Source of the DNA: Pelagibius sp. Alg239-R121
GTDB lineage: Bacteria > Pseudomonadota > Alphaproteobacteria > Kiloniellales > Kiloniellaceae
DNA: 64,000 nucleotides
Assembly (NCBI RefSeq): GCF_947331435.1
Contig: NZ_CAMZOF010000008.1
Coordinates: 310,001-374,000, forward strand
Direction: 5' to 3'
The notes beneath the pieces were generated by a model that was not told the DNA's origin, searched no databases, and worked only from the letters and a program-made list of their open reading frames with translations. The translations under genes were made by a program, and so were the position numbers. The first letter of the stretch is position 1. Each line of letters starts with the position of its first letter. Positions 44,811 through 53,787 of this stretch are shown one piece after another.

Positions 44811-45518
44811 TCAACCCGTTCCCAAATAGGCGTTTTCAACAACGTTCGAGGCCTTGAGTTCCTGTGCGGAACCGGCAGCAACGATTTCCCCTCCGGCCAT
44901 AACGTAGCCGCGGTCAACGATATCGAGCGACATGGCCACATTCTGCTCCACCATCAGAATGGTGATGCCACGGTCACGCAGAGCGGAGATCAACTCAAAG
45001 ATCGTTTCGACAATCTGTGGCGCCAGGCCGAGAGAGGGCTCATCCAGCAGCAGCAATTTCGGGCCGATCATCAGTGCCCGGCCGATGGCCAGCATTTGCT
45101 GCTGGCCGCCGGACAACGTGCCCGCGAGTTGTGTCTCGCGTTCTTTCAGAATCGGAAACAATGCAAAGACCTGATCGTAGGCCTCGTCGAGCTGATCCCG
45201 TTCGGCCCGGCCATAGGCGCCAAGGCGTAGGTTTTCGGCCACGCTCAGGCTTGCAAAGATCCGGCGTCCTTCGGGCGACAGAGTGATACCGCGCCGAACC
45301 AGAACCTCGGTCGGCAGCTTTGCGATATCCTCCGACAGAAATTCAATACGACCGGCTTTAAGTGGTGACAAACCTACCAGTGCGTTCAAGGTCGACGATT
45401 TGCCTGCCCCGTTGGCGCCGAGCAGAGCGACCAATTCGCCCTGCTCGACATCAAGATCGACCCCTCTGACCGCCTCGACGGCGCCATAGGCGACCTTCAG
45501 ACCGGAGACCTTCAACAT
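44811..45518 (-). CDS. Branched-chain amino acid type ABC ATPase, LivF-like
   Basis: A 235-residue nucleotide-binding subunit. Walker A GANGAGKSS, Q-loop, signature LSGGQQQML, Walker B LLLLDEPSLGL and the switch His are all present. The sequence GLAPQIVETIF after Walker B is typical of LivF. It pairs with the ATPase half of the fused LivM-LivG protein, giving a heterodimeric engine. It lies 23 bases behind the binding-protein gene. Confidence 0.92.
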   Translation of the reverse strand: MLKVSGLKVAYGAVEAVRGVDLDVEQGELVALLGANGAGKSSTLNALVGLSPLKAGRIEFLSEDIAKLPTEVLVRRGITLSPEGRRIFASLSVAENLRLGAYGRAERDQLDEAYDQVFALFPILKERETQLAGTLSGGQQQMLAIGRALMIGPKLLLLDEPSLGLAPQIVETIFELISALRDRGITILMVEQNVAMSLDIVDRGYVMAGGEIVAAGSAQELKASNVVENAYLGTG

Positions 45519-45541
45519 AACCGATGGCCCCGCGTTCCGGC

Positions 45542-46708
45542 CTACTGCATCCGGGGGGCGGGAATGAGATCAGCGTTCGGTGCCGGTTGGCCCACCAATT
45601 CACGGTCACCGCCTTTGACCCGCACCAGCGAAACTTCACGCACCGGCATACCTTGTGTGCCTTTATAGGTGATCAGGCTGGTGGCGCCCTGGACGTTTTC
45701 CAAGCCCGCAATAGCATCGCGAATTGCCGTCGGGTCCGTGCTGCCGGCGCCTTCGACTGCCGCCGCGATCACCTTGACCAAATCATAACCGATCGCATTA
45801 AAAACCGTCTCAGAGTCCTTGCCTGTCTTTTCCTTAAAGAGACTGTTGAACTTCTCCAGTTCGCTGCCAGGTGTTGCGTGACCGGCTGTCGTGAAGACGA
45901 CGCCTTCGGCTACTTCACCCAACGAAAATGTCGTGGGGGAATCGATACCGTCGGATCCAATCACCTGCGACGTTACACCGGCGGCCCGAAGCTGTTTGAT
46001 GAATGCAGGAAAATTGGGTTCGTAGGCCGCGGTCATGATGACGTCCGGCTGTGGCTTTAGCGCTTTGATCTTGGTGACTTCAGCCGAAAAGTCTTGCTGC
46101 TCGAGCTTATAAGTTGCTTTGCCGGAAATTGTGCCACCCAGCTTTTCGAAGACGTCACCGAAATAGAGCGGCAGGGTCGTATACTGGGAATCGGGCGAAT
46201 AGAGCAGGTAGACACTGCGGTGGCCCTGATCATGAGACCACTGTGCCGAAACAGTCGCCTGGACATTGTCACCGGGGAAATTCGCGAACATGTAGTCGCC
46301 ACCCATGATTGGCAGGGTTGGCGAAGAAGCACAGGTCGAAAAGGCCGGAATCTTGGCCGCATCGGCAATCGAAGCCGCGGCGAAGGCCGGATCGGCGTCA
46401 CAAGGCAACACCAACACATTAACATCGGCGTCAACCAGTTCCTGGGTCGCGATCGAGGTTTGTGCGGCATCGGACCGCACGTCCTTGTCGATCGTCTCGA
46501 TCATGATCTTACCGCCGATCCCGCCGGCCGCGTTGATCTCGTCAACTGCGATCCGAAAGCCTTCGACAACCGGTCCGTCGTAGGGCGCGAGACCACCGGT
46601 TTGAGCGGTGGCAACACCTATGGTTATTTTGTCTGCTGCCGCCGCGCCGGCGGCCAGTGCGGCGGTCATTGCCGTCCCGATTAAAAGTGAGTTCAAGAAT
46701 CTATGCAT
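45542..46708 (-). CDS. Type I periplasmic binding protein, LivK-like
   Basis: A 388-residue secreted binding protein with a cleavable signal ending in AAAADK. The mature part begins ITIGVATAQTGGLAPYDGP and has the two-lobed fold of LivK (FSTCASSPTLP, VIGSDGIDS, GYDLVKVIAAAVEGAG). It is the second gene of the operon, 28 bases after the fused permease/ATPase gene. Its pocket decides the substrate, which I cannot predict. Confidence 0.93.
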   Translation of the reverse strand: MHRFLNSLLIGTAMTAALAAGAAAADKITIGVATAQTGGLAPYDGPVVEGFRIAVDEINAAGGIGGKIMIETIDKDVRSDAAQTSIATQELVDADVNVLVLPCDADPAFAAASIADAAKIPAFSTCASSPTLPIMGGDYMFANFPGDNVQATVSAQWSHDQGHRSVYLLYSPDSQYTTLPLYFGDVFEKLGGTISGKATYKLEQQDFSAEVTKIKALKPQPDVIMTAAYEPNFPAFIKQLRAAGVTSQVIGSDGIDSPTTFSLGEVAEGVVFTTAGHATPGSELEKFNSLFKEKTGKDSETVFNAIGYDLVKVIAAAVEGAGSTDPTAIRDAIAGLENVQGATSLITYKGTQGMPVREVSLVRVKGGDRELVGQPAPNADLIPAPRMQ

Positions 46709-46736
46709 AGCTAACGACTCCCTATTTTGCGTCTAT

Positions 46737-48551
46737 TCAGGCCACATTCTCTTCGCGATGCTTTCGGCCAAGATACGCCGTAATGACAGCCGGATCGGAT
46801 TGAACCTCCTCCGGTGTGCCTTCGGCAATGAGTTGTCCTTCGTTCAAAACGGTTACCCGGTCGCAGAGACTGACGATGAGTGGCAGGTCGTGGTCGACGA
46901 TCAGAATGCCCAGTCCAAGTTCATCACGCAGGCGCCTCAGGATCTGCATGAGGGCGTCGGTTTCCTCACGGTTCATGCCAGCCGCCGGTTCATCTAAAAA
47001 GAGGTAGTTGGGACCGAGTGCGAGGGCGCGGGCGATCTCGACCCGTCGCTGATCGCCGTAGGACAGGGTATCCGCCTTCAATTGCGCCTTGTCGGTCAGC
47101 TCCATCCAGTCAAGTGCCGCCGTGGCGCGCGCCTGCGCCTGTGAAACCGGTTCCCGCGGCCAGTTGCTTAAAGCCGCCGCCAACACGTTCTGCCGTACGC
47201 TCAATCGCTCGAAAAGGCGGATGTTTTGAAAGGTGCGTGCGATACCCAGACCAGAGAAACGGTGTACGGGAAGACCGCTAATGATCTTTTCGCCCAAGCG
47301 GACACCGCCGGAAGAGACCGGAAGGACGCCAGAAATCATGTTCAAGAGAGTGGTCTTGCCGGATCCGTTAGGGCCGATCAGCCCGAGGATTTCACCAGGC
47401 CTCAGTGAAACCGACACCTGGTCCACGGCGACCAGTCCGGAGAACCGTTTGGTGAGGCTGTCGGCCTTCAGAGTTCCTGCTGAGCGCGTGGGTTCAAGCA
47501 CAGAGGTGTTTATCTGCCCCGCGTTGGAGTTGAACTTGAGCAAACGGGGGAGAATCCGTTCATCCCATTCATCGATGCCTGCAAGTCCTTCCCGCTGTTT
47601 GAACATAACAAGCAGAATGATCAGCCCGATGCCAATCTGGGTTAGGCCGAAGACTTCCGGCAACTGGATGCCGAGTAACTGTACGCCCCCCTCAAGCCGC
47701 CGTAACACTTCGGTGACTACTGTGATGGTGACCGCGCCGACAACAGCGCCGGTCATCGTCGTCATACCACCAACAATCAACATTGCCAGCAAGGCAAAGG
47801 TGTCGACGAAATAGAATTTCTTGGGAGAAAAAGCGCCCAGAAAGTGCCCCAAGGCGACGCCGGCCAGTGCCACAAGACCAGCGCTTAGGACCCAGGCGAG
47901 CAAACGCTCTCGCTTGATGCCGATGCCGCTTGCCCCTGCAGCAATGGGATCTTCGCGCGATGCCCGCAGGCGCAAGCCTGGCACAGAATCCCGAAATAGG
48001 CGGGTCACCACCAGGGCAATTATGCACACTGTTGCGGCTACCCAGATTCCGGTTTCGCGCGGCACACCGAAAAAGGACTGGCTGCCGCGGGTGATGTCGC
48101 GCGCACCGATGATTACGCCATGGACGATGATCAATAGTGCCAGGGTGGCAATGGTTGCCGCCGAACCTTCGAGCCGGGAAATAATCAGACCGGTCAATAG
48201 CGCAACTGCCATCGCAAACAAGACAGCGAGGATCATTGCGGGCAAGAAGTCGAAATGCGCGTCGGCGAGGAAGGCGGGGAGGTTGGGCAGAGTCAGCTTC
48301 TTCATCTGCAGGGGGAGGGTGAGAACGGCCGAGGCGTAGGCCGCCAATCCCATGAAAGACAAATGGCCGAAACTCAGGATACCGGAATTTCCGCTGTAGA
48401 GTCCCATACCCGCAACTGCGGTCAGGCTGATGAAGAAGACAATCATCATCCGCTCGACGCCGCCACCGGCGGTACTTGCCAAGGCTGCGGTGGCGAACAC
48501 AAGTAAGGTCGGCACGAGCAGGGAAAAGGTCAAAAACCTTCGAGGCAGCAT
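46737..48551 (-). CDS. Fused LivM permease and LivG ATPase
   Basis: A 604-residue protein joining two subunits normally encoded separately. Residues about 1-320 form a LivM permease with about nine helices (YSGNSGILSFGHLSFMGLAAYA and GGMTTMTGAVVGAVTITV). After a linker, residues about 360-600 are a LivG ATPase with Walker A GPNGSGKTT, signature LSYGDQRRVEIARAL and Walker B YLFLDEPAAGMN. The fusion fixes the pairing of this permease with its own ATPase. It is the first gene of the operon and is divergent from the RpiR regulator gene. Confidence 0.93.
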   Translation of the reverse strand: MLPRRFLTFSLLVPTLLVFATAALASTAGGGVERMMIVFFISLTAVAGMGLYSGNSGILSFGHLSFMGLAAYASAVLTLPLQMKKLTLPNLPAFLADAHFDFLPAMILAVLFAMAVALLTGLIISRLEGSAATIATLALLIIVHGVIIGARDITRGSQSFFGVPRETGIWVAATVCIIALVVTRLFRDSVPGLRLRASREDPIAAGASGIGIKRERLLAWVLSAGLVALAGVALGHFLGAFSPKKFYFVDTFALLAMLIVGGMTTMTGAVVGAVTITVVTEVLRRLEGGVQLLGIQLPEVFGLTQIGIGLIILLVMFKQREGLAGIDEWDERILPRLLKFNSNAGQINTSVLEPTRSAGTLKADSLTKRFSGLVAVDQVSVSLRPGEILGLIGPNGSGKTTLLNMISGVLPVSSGGVRLGEKIISGLPVHRFSGLGIARTFQNIRLFERLSVRQNVLAAALSNWPREPVSQAQARATAALDWMELTDKAQLKADTLSYGDQRRVEIARALALGPNYLFLDEPAAGMNREETDALMQILRRLRDELGLGILIVDHDLPLIVSLCDRVTVLNEGQLIAEGTPEEVQSDPAVITAYLGRKHREENVA

Positions 48552-48618
48552 ACCCTAATCAAATCCCCCAAACTGGCAGGCGCGAAGCTAATTTTCTCGA
48601 GGCACCTTACGTCAACTG

Positions 48619-48678
48619 CAATGAAAAAATTGCTCTAAGTCAACGAAAATATTCTTTATTGACAAAATTTTTTCATTG
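48619..48678. promoter_or_regulatory. Operator candidate: perfect 13-nt inverted repeat between the liv operon and the RpiR gene
   Basis: CAATGAAAAAATT (48619-48631) and its exact reverse complement AATTTTTTCATTG (48666-48678) are separated by 34 bases in the 165-base divergent region. A -35-like TTGACA (48659-48664) lies inside the span. A dyad of this size with wide spacing suits a dimeric or tetrameric regulator such as RpiR. Confidence 0.7.
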
Positions 48679-48687
48679 GCAATGATG
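48659..48687 (+). promoter_or_regulatory. Predicted promoter of the RpiR gene
   Basis: A perfect -35 TTGACA is followed after 17 bases by ATGATG, a weak -10. It overlaps the right arm of the inverted repeat, so a bound regulator would block it. Confidence 0.4.
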
Positions 48688-48716
48688 CTCCTTAACACGA
48701 GAGTTGGAGTGCAGGT

Positions 48717-49592
48717 TTGGCTTTTCTGCGCGATAAAATCGAGGAATTAGGCGCAAACTTGACGTCGAGCGAACGCAAGGTCGCGAGCGTTGTGCTCGCC
48801 GACTATCCTTTCGCCGGTCTGCAAACCATTCAGGAACTCGCCAAACTGACTAGCGTTAGTGCGCCCTCCATTACGCGTTTCGTCTCAAAACTCGGCTGTA
48901 ACGGATATCAGGAGTTCCAGCGCCGGCTGATCGGAGAACTGAAAGAAAGTCATCGTTCGCCGGTGGATCTCAAGCTTACAGAAAACCCGGCGCAGGAGGG
49001 ACGGTTCCTGGCCGACTACGCGGACCGAATCACGACCATGATGCAGGATATGGCTGCAGGTATCTCGCAGCCGCAATTCGATGCAGTCTGCAGCATGATC
49101 GGCGATCCGTCGCGCAACATCTTTCTGATCGGCGGCCGGATGAGCGACAGTCTGGCAACCCTGCTGTCAATGCATCTGCGCCAAATTCGCGGACGTATTT
49201 ATCACCTGCCATCCAACCCGGAAATCTGGCCGGACTATGTGCTGCGGATGCGCAAGCAGGACGTCTTCGTGATTTTTGATTTTCGGCGCTATCAGACCAG
49301 CCTGACGGAATTGGCCCGGATCGTTGCGGAAAAACGCCAGGCACAGATCGTGACTGTAACTGATAGATGGTGGACGCCGGCATCGCGCCATGCGGCCCAT
49401 GTGCTGGCGGTGTCGACGGAAAATGGAACGGCCTGGGACAGTCATGTCAGTGCCATGACACTTGTCGAAGCGATTATTGTTAAGGTGTCGGAACAGGATT
49501 GGGACGCGACGCGCAAACGCATAGGTCAGTGGGATGGTGCACGTTTGGCGGTGCCCTCGAACAGCCAGGAAGAACCGGACGGGAAGGGGTAA
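48717..49592 (+). CDS. MurR/RpiR family transcriptional regulator
   Basis: A 291-residue regulator. The N-terminal RpiR helix-turn-helix reads TIQELAKLTSVSAPSITRFVSKLG (about residues 38-61). The C-terminal SIS domain (IFLIGGRMSDSLATLLS and QIVTVTDRWWTPASRHA) should bind a phosphorylated sugar or another small ligand. The TTG start is supported by a GGAG ribosome site 7 bases before it. It is divergent from the liv operon and followed closely by the glutamine-synthetase-like gene, so it probably regulates both units. Confidence 0.9.
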   Translation: MAFLRDKIEELGANLTSSERKVASVVLADYPFAGLQTIQELAKLTSVSAPSITRFVSKLGCNGYQEFQRRLIGELKESHRSPVDLKLTENPAQEGRFLADYADRITTMMQDMAAGISQPQFDAVCSMIGDPSRNIFLIGGRMSDSLATLLSMHLRQIRGRIYHLPSNPEIWPDYVLRMRKQDVFVIFDFRRYQTSLTELARIVAEKRQAQIVTVTDRWWTPASRHAAHVLAVSTENGTAWDSHVSAMTLVEAIIVKVSEQDWDATRKRIGQWDGARLAVPSNSQEEPDGKG

Positions 49593-49596
49593 CGAG

Positions 49597-50910
49597 GTGA
49601 TACGTGAAGCTCTGGTGCTGGCCTGTACCAGCGATATAGCTGGAAAAGTACGGGGAAAAGCCTTTTCCGAACAGGATCTCGATAAGCGGCTGCAGCGCGG
49701 TATCGGCTGGACACCCACAAATGTCCAGATCACCTGTTTTGATGCAATTGCCGACAGCCCTTTCGGTGCGCTCGGCGATCTGGTTCTCATTCCTGACCCG
49801 GCAACGCTGGTTACGGCGGAGTTTGAAGACGAAAAGCCCGCTGAACGTTTTGTCTTTGGTGACATTCTGCAGACCAGTGGCGAAGCCTGGCAGTGCTGTA
49901 CCCGTTCAATTCTCAAGGCGGCCCTGGCGCGCTTCGAAGCCAAGACCGGCTTGCAGCTGCTTGGTGCCTTTGAGCACGAATTCCATCTCAAGGGAGTAAG
50001 TGCCCCTCATGGCAGGGCTTATACCGCCGCTGGCTTCCGGGATCAGAGAGAGATGGGCGAAACCCTGACCGCATTGCTGCGTAGGGCGGGTTTGGAACCC
50101 GATACCTTCATGAAGGAATATGGCGTCGATCAGTACGAGGTAACGGTGAGCCCGTCACAGGGTGTGACAATTGCAGATCAGGCGGCGATTCTCAGGGAGC
50201 TTGTTTACATAACCGCAGAGCATTTGGATCAGCGGGCGAGTTTTACGCCTCTGCGCGATCCGGCAGGAGTCGGCAACGGCGTTCATATTCACATGAGCTT
50301 CCGCGACGCTGAAGGTAATGCAGCAACCTACGATCCCAATGGTACGCACGGGCTGAACCGTGTCGCCGGACAGTTCATCGCCGGCGTGCTCAAGTACCTG
50401 GACAGGATATTGGCGATTACAGCACCAAGTGTGGTGTCCTATACACGCCTCACGCCTCATCGTTGGAGTGCCGCTTACAACAATCTTGGGTTCCGGGACC
50501 GCGAAGCCTCCGTTCGGATCTGCCCGACCTCTGACGTGAGCGATATTGCGAAGCGGGATCAGTTCAACTTTGAGTTCCGTGCCGCCGATTCGGCTGCCAG
50601 CCCTTACCTCGCGCTTGCTGCGATTGTCCATGCGGGAACCCAGGGGATTGATGAAGGGCTCGATTGTCCGGCGGCTACCGAAGAAGATCTTTCCTTGCTG
50701 TCGACCGAGGAACTTACGTCGCGCGGCTACCTGAGATTACCGCAAACACTTGAAGCGGCATTGGAGAACTTCGGGTCCGATCCAATCGTGACAGAATGGT
50801 TCCCGGATGATTTTGTCGACGTGTATCTTCGCCACAAAAAGGGGGAGATCGCATTCCTGGAGGGGAAAACCGAAGCCGAGATCTGCGCTGCTTACGAAGA
50901 AACCTATTAG
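49597..50910 (+). CDS. Glutamine synthetase-like protein
   Basis: A 437-residue protein of the glutamine synthetase fold. The metal-binding and glutamate residues are visible in FEHEFHL, DQYEVTVSP, GNGVHIHMSF and TPHRWS, and the C-terminal Arg in NFEFRAADSAASPYLALAA. It lacks the adenylylation loop of GlnA, so it is more likely a gamma-glutamyl-amide ligase such as the PuuA type. I chose the GTG at 49597, which has AAGGGG upstream. It lies five bases after the RpiR gene. Confidence 0.85.
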   Translation: MIREALVLACTSDIAGKVRGKAFSEQDLDKRLQRGIGWTPTNVQITCFDAIADSPFGALGDLVLIPDPATLVTAEFEDEKPAERFVFGDILQTSGEAWQCCTRSILKAALARFEAKTGLQLLGAFEHEFHLKGVSAPHGRAYTAAGFRDQREMGETLTALLRRAGLEPDTFMKEYGVDQYEVTVSPSQGVTIADQAAILRELVYITAEHLDQRASFTPLRDPAGVGNGVHIHMSFRDAEGNAATYDPNGTHGLNRVAGQFIAGVLKYLDRILAITAPSVVSYTRLTPHRWSAAYNNLGFRDREASVRICPTSDVSDIAKRDQFNFEFRAADSAASPYLALAAIVHAGTQGIDEGLDCPAATEEDLSLLSTEELTSRGYLRLPQTLEAALENFGSDPIVTEWFPDDFVDVYLRHKKGEIAFLEGKTEAEICAAYEETY

Positions 50911-51054
50911 CAGCCGATAAAAATAGTGGGCGATCGGCCAACAATGACATCATTTTGCCCGATTTTTGTCCCATGTCATGCCGAAATCGCCTGCGTAGAT
51001 TCGCCGGAACACAGCGATTACGCACGACTCCGACTCCAGTTCTCAGAGGCTTCA

Positions 51055-51510
51055 ATGGTACAGCAGACCAACCCTTCCTTGCCCGCCCGTCTTGCCGGTA
51101 TTCCCGGTGCCCGCGCACCTAGTGTCGTCTCAGCCGCACAGGAACGTTCGCCAGAGGCCTTGGCAGGGACGTTGGTGGTTGGTGCCGGAATCCAATTGAA
51201 AGCGGAGGTGAGTGCCTGTGAGGTGCTGCACGTCGACGGGAAGATCGAATCTTCCGGCCTGAAGGCAAAGACATTGAAGATTCGCAAGGATGGCATGTTC
51301 GTGGGCAATGCCGAGATTGAAACCGCGGTTGTCGCAGGCAAGTTTGAGGGCAATCTCAACGTCCTTGAACACCTGACCGTCAAACCGACCGGCCGGGTGT
51401 CCGGCAAGATCCGCTATGCCAAACTGACCATTGAAGAGGGGGGTCAGATCGCAGGCGATGCCGACATTCTAAAAAACGCGAAATATCAAAAGGAACGGGA
51501 CCAGGCCTGA
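51055..51510 (+). CDS. Bactofilin (polymer-forming cytoskeletal protein)
   Basis: A 151-residue protein with the bactofilin beta-helix (DUF583). The core is AGTLVVGAGIQLKAEVSACEVL followed by repeated hexads (VDGKIESSG, KTLKIRKDGMFVGNAE). A flexible N-terminal tail rich in Pro and Ala precedes it. Bactofilins polymerise without nucleotide and organise cell shape or wall enzymes. The ATG at 51055 has AGAGG five bases upstream; the frame extends to 50926 without similarity. No peptidase partner is nearby. Confidence 0.88.
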   Translation: MVQQTNPSLPARLAGIPGARAPSVVSAAQERSPEALAGTLVVGAGIQLKAEVSACEVLHVDGKIESSGLKAKTLKIRKDGMFVGNAEIETAVVAGKFEGNLNVLEHLTVKPTGRVSGKIRYAKLTIEEGGQIAGDADILKNAKYQKERDQA

Positions 51511-51553
51511 GACATCACGCGACGTCTCTAGAGCGGATGCGCCTGATCAAAAC

Positions 51554-52402
51554 CTATCCCAGCAGCGCCGTTGCGTGGTGCCGCAGATGATCTTCCATGA
51601 AACTGGCGATGAAGTAGTAGCTGTGGTCGTAGCCCGGTTGCATGCGCAGTTCGACGGCCTGACCGGCTTGTTCGCAAGCTTCGACGAAAACCTGCGGCAA
51701 CAGCTGCTCTGCCAGAAAACCGTCTTCAGCACCTTGGTCGATTAAAATCCTTGCACTGGAGATCGCAGATTTCACGAGTTCCGTGGAATCGTAAGAACGC
51801 CAGGTTTCTCTATCGTCCCCGAGATAGCCGGATAGAGCCTTTTCACCCCAGGGACACTGCATCGGTGCACAGATCGGCGAGAAGGCCGAGACCGACTTGT
51901 AGGTCTGCGGGTTCTTCAGATGGATCGTCATAGCGCCGTGGCCGCCCATGGAATGCCCCATAATGCCCTGGCGCGACATATCAGCCGGGAAGTGTTCGGC
52001 AATCAGTGCCGGCAATTCCTCGGTGATGTAGCTGTACATCCTGTAACGATCGGACCAGGGCGCCTGTGTGGCATCGACATAGAAGCCCGCGCCAGTGCCA
52101 AAGTCGTAGCTATCATCTTCACCCGCATAACCCGCACCACGGGGCGAAGTATCGGGTGCCAGAACCATGATACCGAGTTCAGCTGCAACCCGTTGGGCGC
52201 CGGCCTTGGTAGTGAAGTTCTCATCCGTGCAGGTCAGACCCGAAAGAAAGGTCACCATCGGCAGCTTTTCGCCGTCGCGAGCTTGAGGCGGCTGATAGAG
52301 AGAGAAATTCATGGTCCCGCCGCAGGCGGCCGACTCATGGCTGTAGAATCCTTGGGTGCCGCCGAAGCAAACCTGTTCGCTCCGAACCGTGAAGTCGGTC
52401 AT
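51554..52402 (-). CDS. fghA: S-formylglutathione hydrolase
   Basis: A 282-residue esterase that converts S-formylglutathione to glutathione and formate. The nucleophile Ser is in MGHSMGGHGAM, and the catalytic Asp and His follow near the C-terminus (DQGAEDGFL and PGYDHSYYF). It lies directly behind the S-(hydroxymethyl)glutathione dehydrogenase gene, giving the glutathione-dependent formaldehyde oxidation pathway. Length is typical. Confidence 0.96.
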   Translation of the reverse strand: MTDFTVRSEQVCFGGTQGFYSHESAACGGTMNFSLYQPPQARDGEKLPMVTFLSGLTCTDENFTTKAGAQRVAAELGIMVLAPDTSPRGAGYAGEDDSYDFGTGAGFYVDATQAPWSDRYRMYSYITEELPALIAEHFPADMSRQGIMGHSMGGHGAMTIHLKNPQTYKSVSAFSPICAPMQCPWGEKALSGYLGDDRETWRSYDSTELVKSAISSARILIDQGAEDGFLAEQLLPQVFVEACEQAGQAVELRMQPGYDHSYYFIASFMEDHLRHHATALLG

Positions 52403-52446
52403 GACGTTTCCTAACTCGAGTCCCTGATTTTTAGTCCGTTGCCGGT

Positions 52447-53556
52447 TTAATAGACGACAACGCCTCGGATCGACTCACCGGCGTGCATCAGGTCAAAGCC
52501 CTTATTGATATCTTCCAATGGCATGGTGTGTGTGATCAGGTCGTCGATATTGATTTTACCATCCATGTACCAGTCGACGATCTGTGGGACATCGGTCCGG
52601 CCCCGCGCGCCGCCGAATGCGGTTCCCCGCCAGGACCTGCCGGTGACCAGTTGGAAGGGCCGGGTCGCGATTTCCTGTCCGGCGCCTGCGACGCCGATGA
52701 TGACCGAAACACCCCAACCCTTGTGGCAGCATTCAAGCGCCTGACGCATGACATTGACATTACCGATACATTCGAAGCTGTAGTCGGCGCCGCCATCGGT
52801 CAGATCGACCAGATAAGGCACCAGATCGCCTTCGACTTCGTTCGGATTGACGAAGTGGGTCATGCCGAACTTTTCGCCCATTGCCTTACGATCGTTATTC
52901 AGATCGACGCCGATGATCTTGTTGGCACCGACCATGCGCGCGCCTTGCAGGACATTTAGGCCGATCCCGCCGAGGCCGAAGACCACAACGTTCGCGCCTG
53001 GTTCAACCTTGGCCGTGTTGATAACCGCGCCGACGCCGGTGGTGACACCGCAACCGATATAGCAAACTTTGTCGAAAGGCGCGTCTTCACGGATTTTCGC
53101 AAGCGCGATTTCCGGCAGCACCGTGTAGTTGGCGAAGGTCGAACACCCCATGTAATGGTACATAGGTTCACCGTTCAGTGAGAAACGACTGGTGCCATCC
53201 GGCATCAAACCCTTGCCTTGGGTTTCACGAATTGCCTGGCAAAGATTGGTCTTTGGGTTCAGGCAGTATTCGCATTCACGGCATTCAGGCGTGTAGAGCG
53301 GAATCACATGGTCGCCCTTTTTCAGCGACGTGACACCTGGACCGACGTCGACGACGATGCCCGCGCCTTCGTGCCCCAGAATGGTTGGGAAAATGCCTTC
53401 AGGATCAGCACCGGATAGGGTGAACGCATCCGTATGGCAAAGGCCTGTCGCCTTCACTTCGACAAGGACTTCTCCCTGTCGGGGACCATCGAGTTGAACA
53501 GTCTCTATCGAGAGTGGTTTTCCGGCCTGAAGGGCGACGGCGGCGCGCACGTCCAT
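52447..53556 (-). CDS. frmA: S-(hydroxymethyl)glutathione dehydrogenase / class III alcohol dehydrogenase
   Basis: A 369-residue zinc alcohol dehydrogenase. The catalytic zinc ligands are in ATGLCHTD and LGHEGAG, the structural zinc cysteines are [15 protein letters not shown], and the NAD fold has FGLGGIGLN. It oxidises S-(hydroxymethyl)glutathione formed from formaldehyde. The ATG at 53556 has GGGGAG six bases upstream; a slightly longer start at 53571 has none. It is co-transcribed with fghA. Confidence 0.96.
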   Translation of the reverse strand: MDVRAAVALQAGKPLSIETVQLDGPRQGEVLVEVKATGLCHTDAFTLSGADPEGIFPTILGHEGAGIVVDVGPGVTSLKKGDHVIPLYTPECRECEYCLNPKTNLCQAIRETQGKGLMPDGTSRFSLNGEPMYHYMGCSTFANYTVLPEIALAKIREDAPFDKVCYIGCGVTTGVGAVINTAKVEPGANVVVFGLGGIGLNVLQGARMVGANKIIGVDLNNDRKAMGEKFGMTHFVNPNEVEGDLVPYLVDLTDGGADYSFECIGNVNVMRQALECCHKGWGVSVIIGVAGAGQEIATRPFQLVTGRSWRGTAFGGARGRTDVPQIVDWYMDGKINIDDLITHTMPLEDINKGFDLMHAGESIRGVVVY

Positions 53557-53591
53557 GCGACTTCTCCCCATGCAAAGCTATTGTTGTTCGT

Positions 53592-53621
53592 ATGGGTATA
53601 CTTTGTTCGCGGAGCGCCGCG
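53592..53621 (-). promoter_or_regulatory. Possible promoter of the frmA-fghA operon
   Basis: On the minus strand TTGCGC (complement of 53616-53621) and TATACC (complement of 53592-53597) are 18 bases apart, about 40 bases before the frmA start. Both boxes deviate from consensus, so this is weak. Confidence 0.25.
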
Positions 53622-53787
53622 CAACCATTGGGCAACAAAAACGTCTTATCCCTTTGTCTAATAAGCCGGATCGGCCCGTGATCGGGATGTTTGCCGGTGC
53701 GATTTTAGATCTTTTGAGCTGCGGTTCATCCGATACTCCGGCTTGTGTTCCATAGACACCAACCGGAGCATGAAAGAGCGTGAAGGT

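Noticed and set aside
49167-49991. Large minus-strand frame across the RpiR/glutamine-synthetase-like boundary
   Set aside because: It overlaps two genes with clear family motifs on the plus strand and has no motif of its own.
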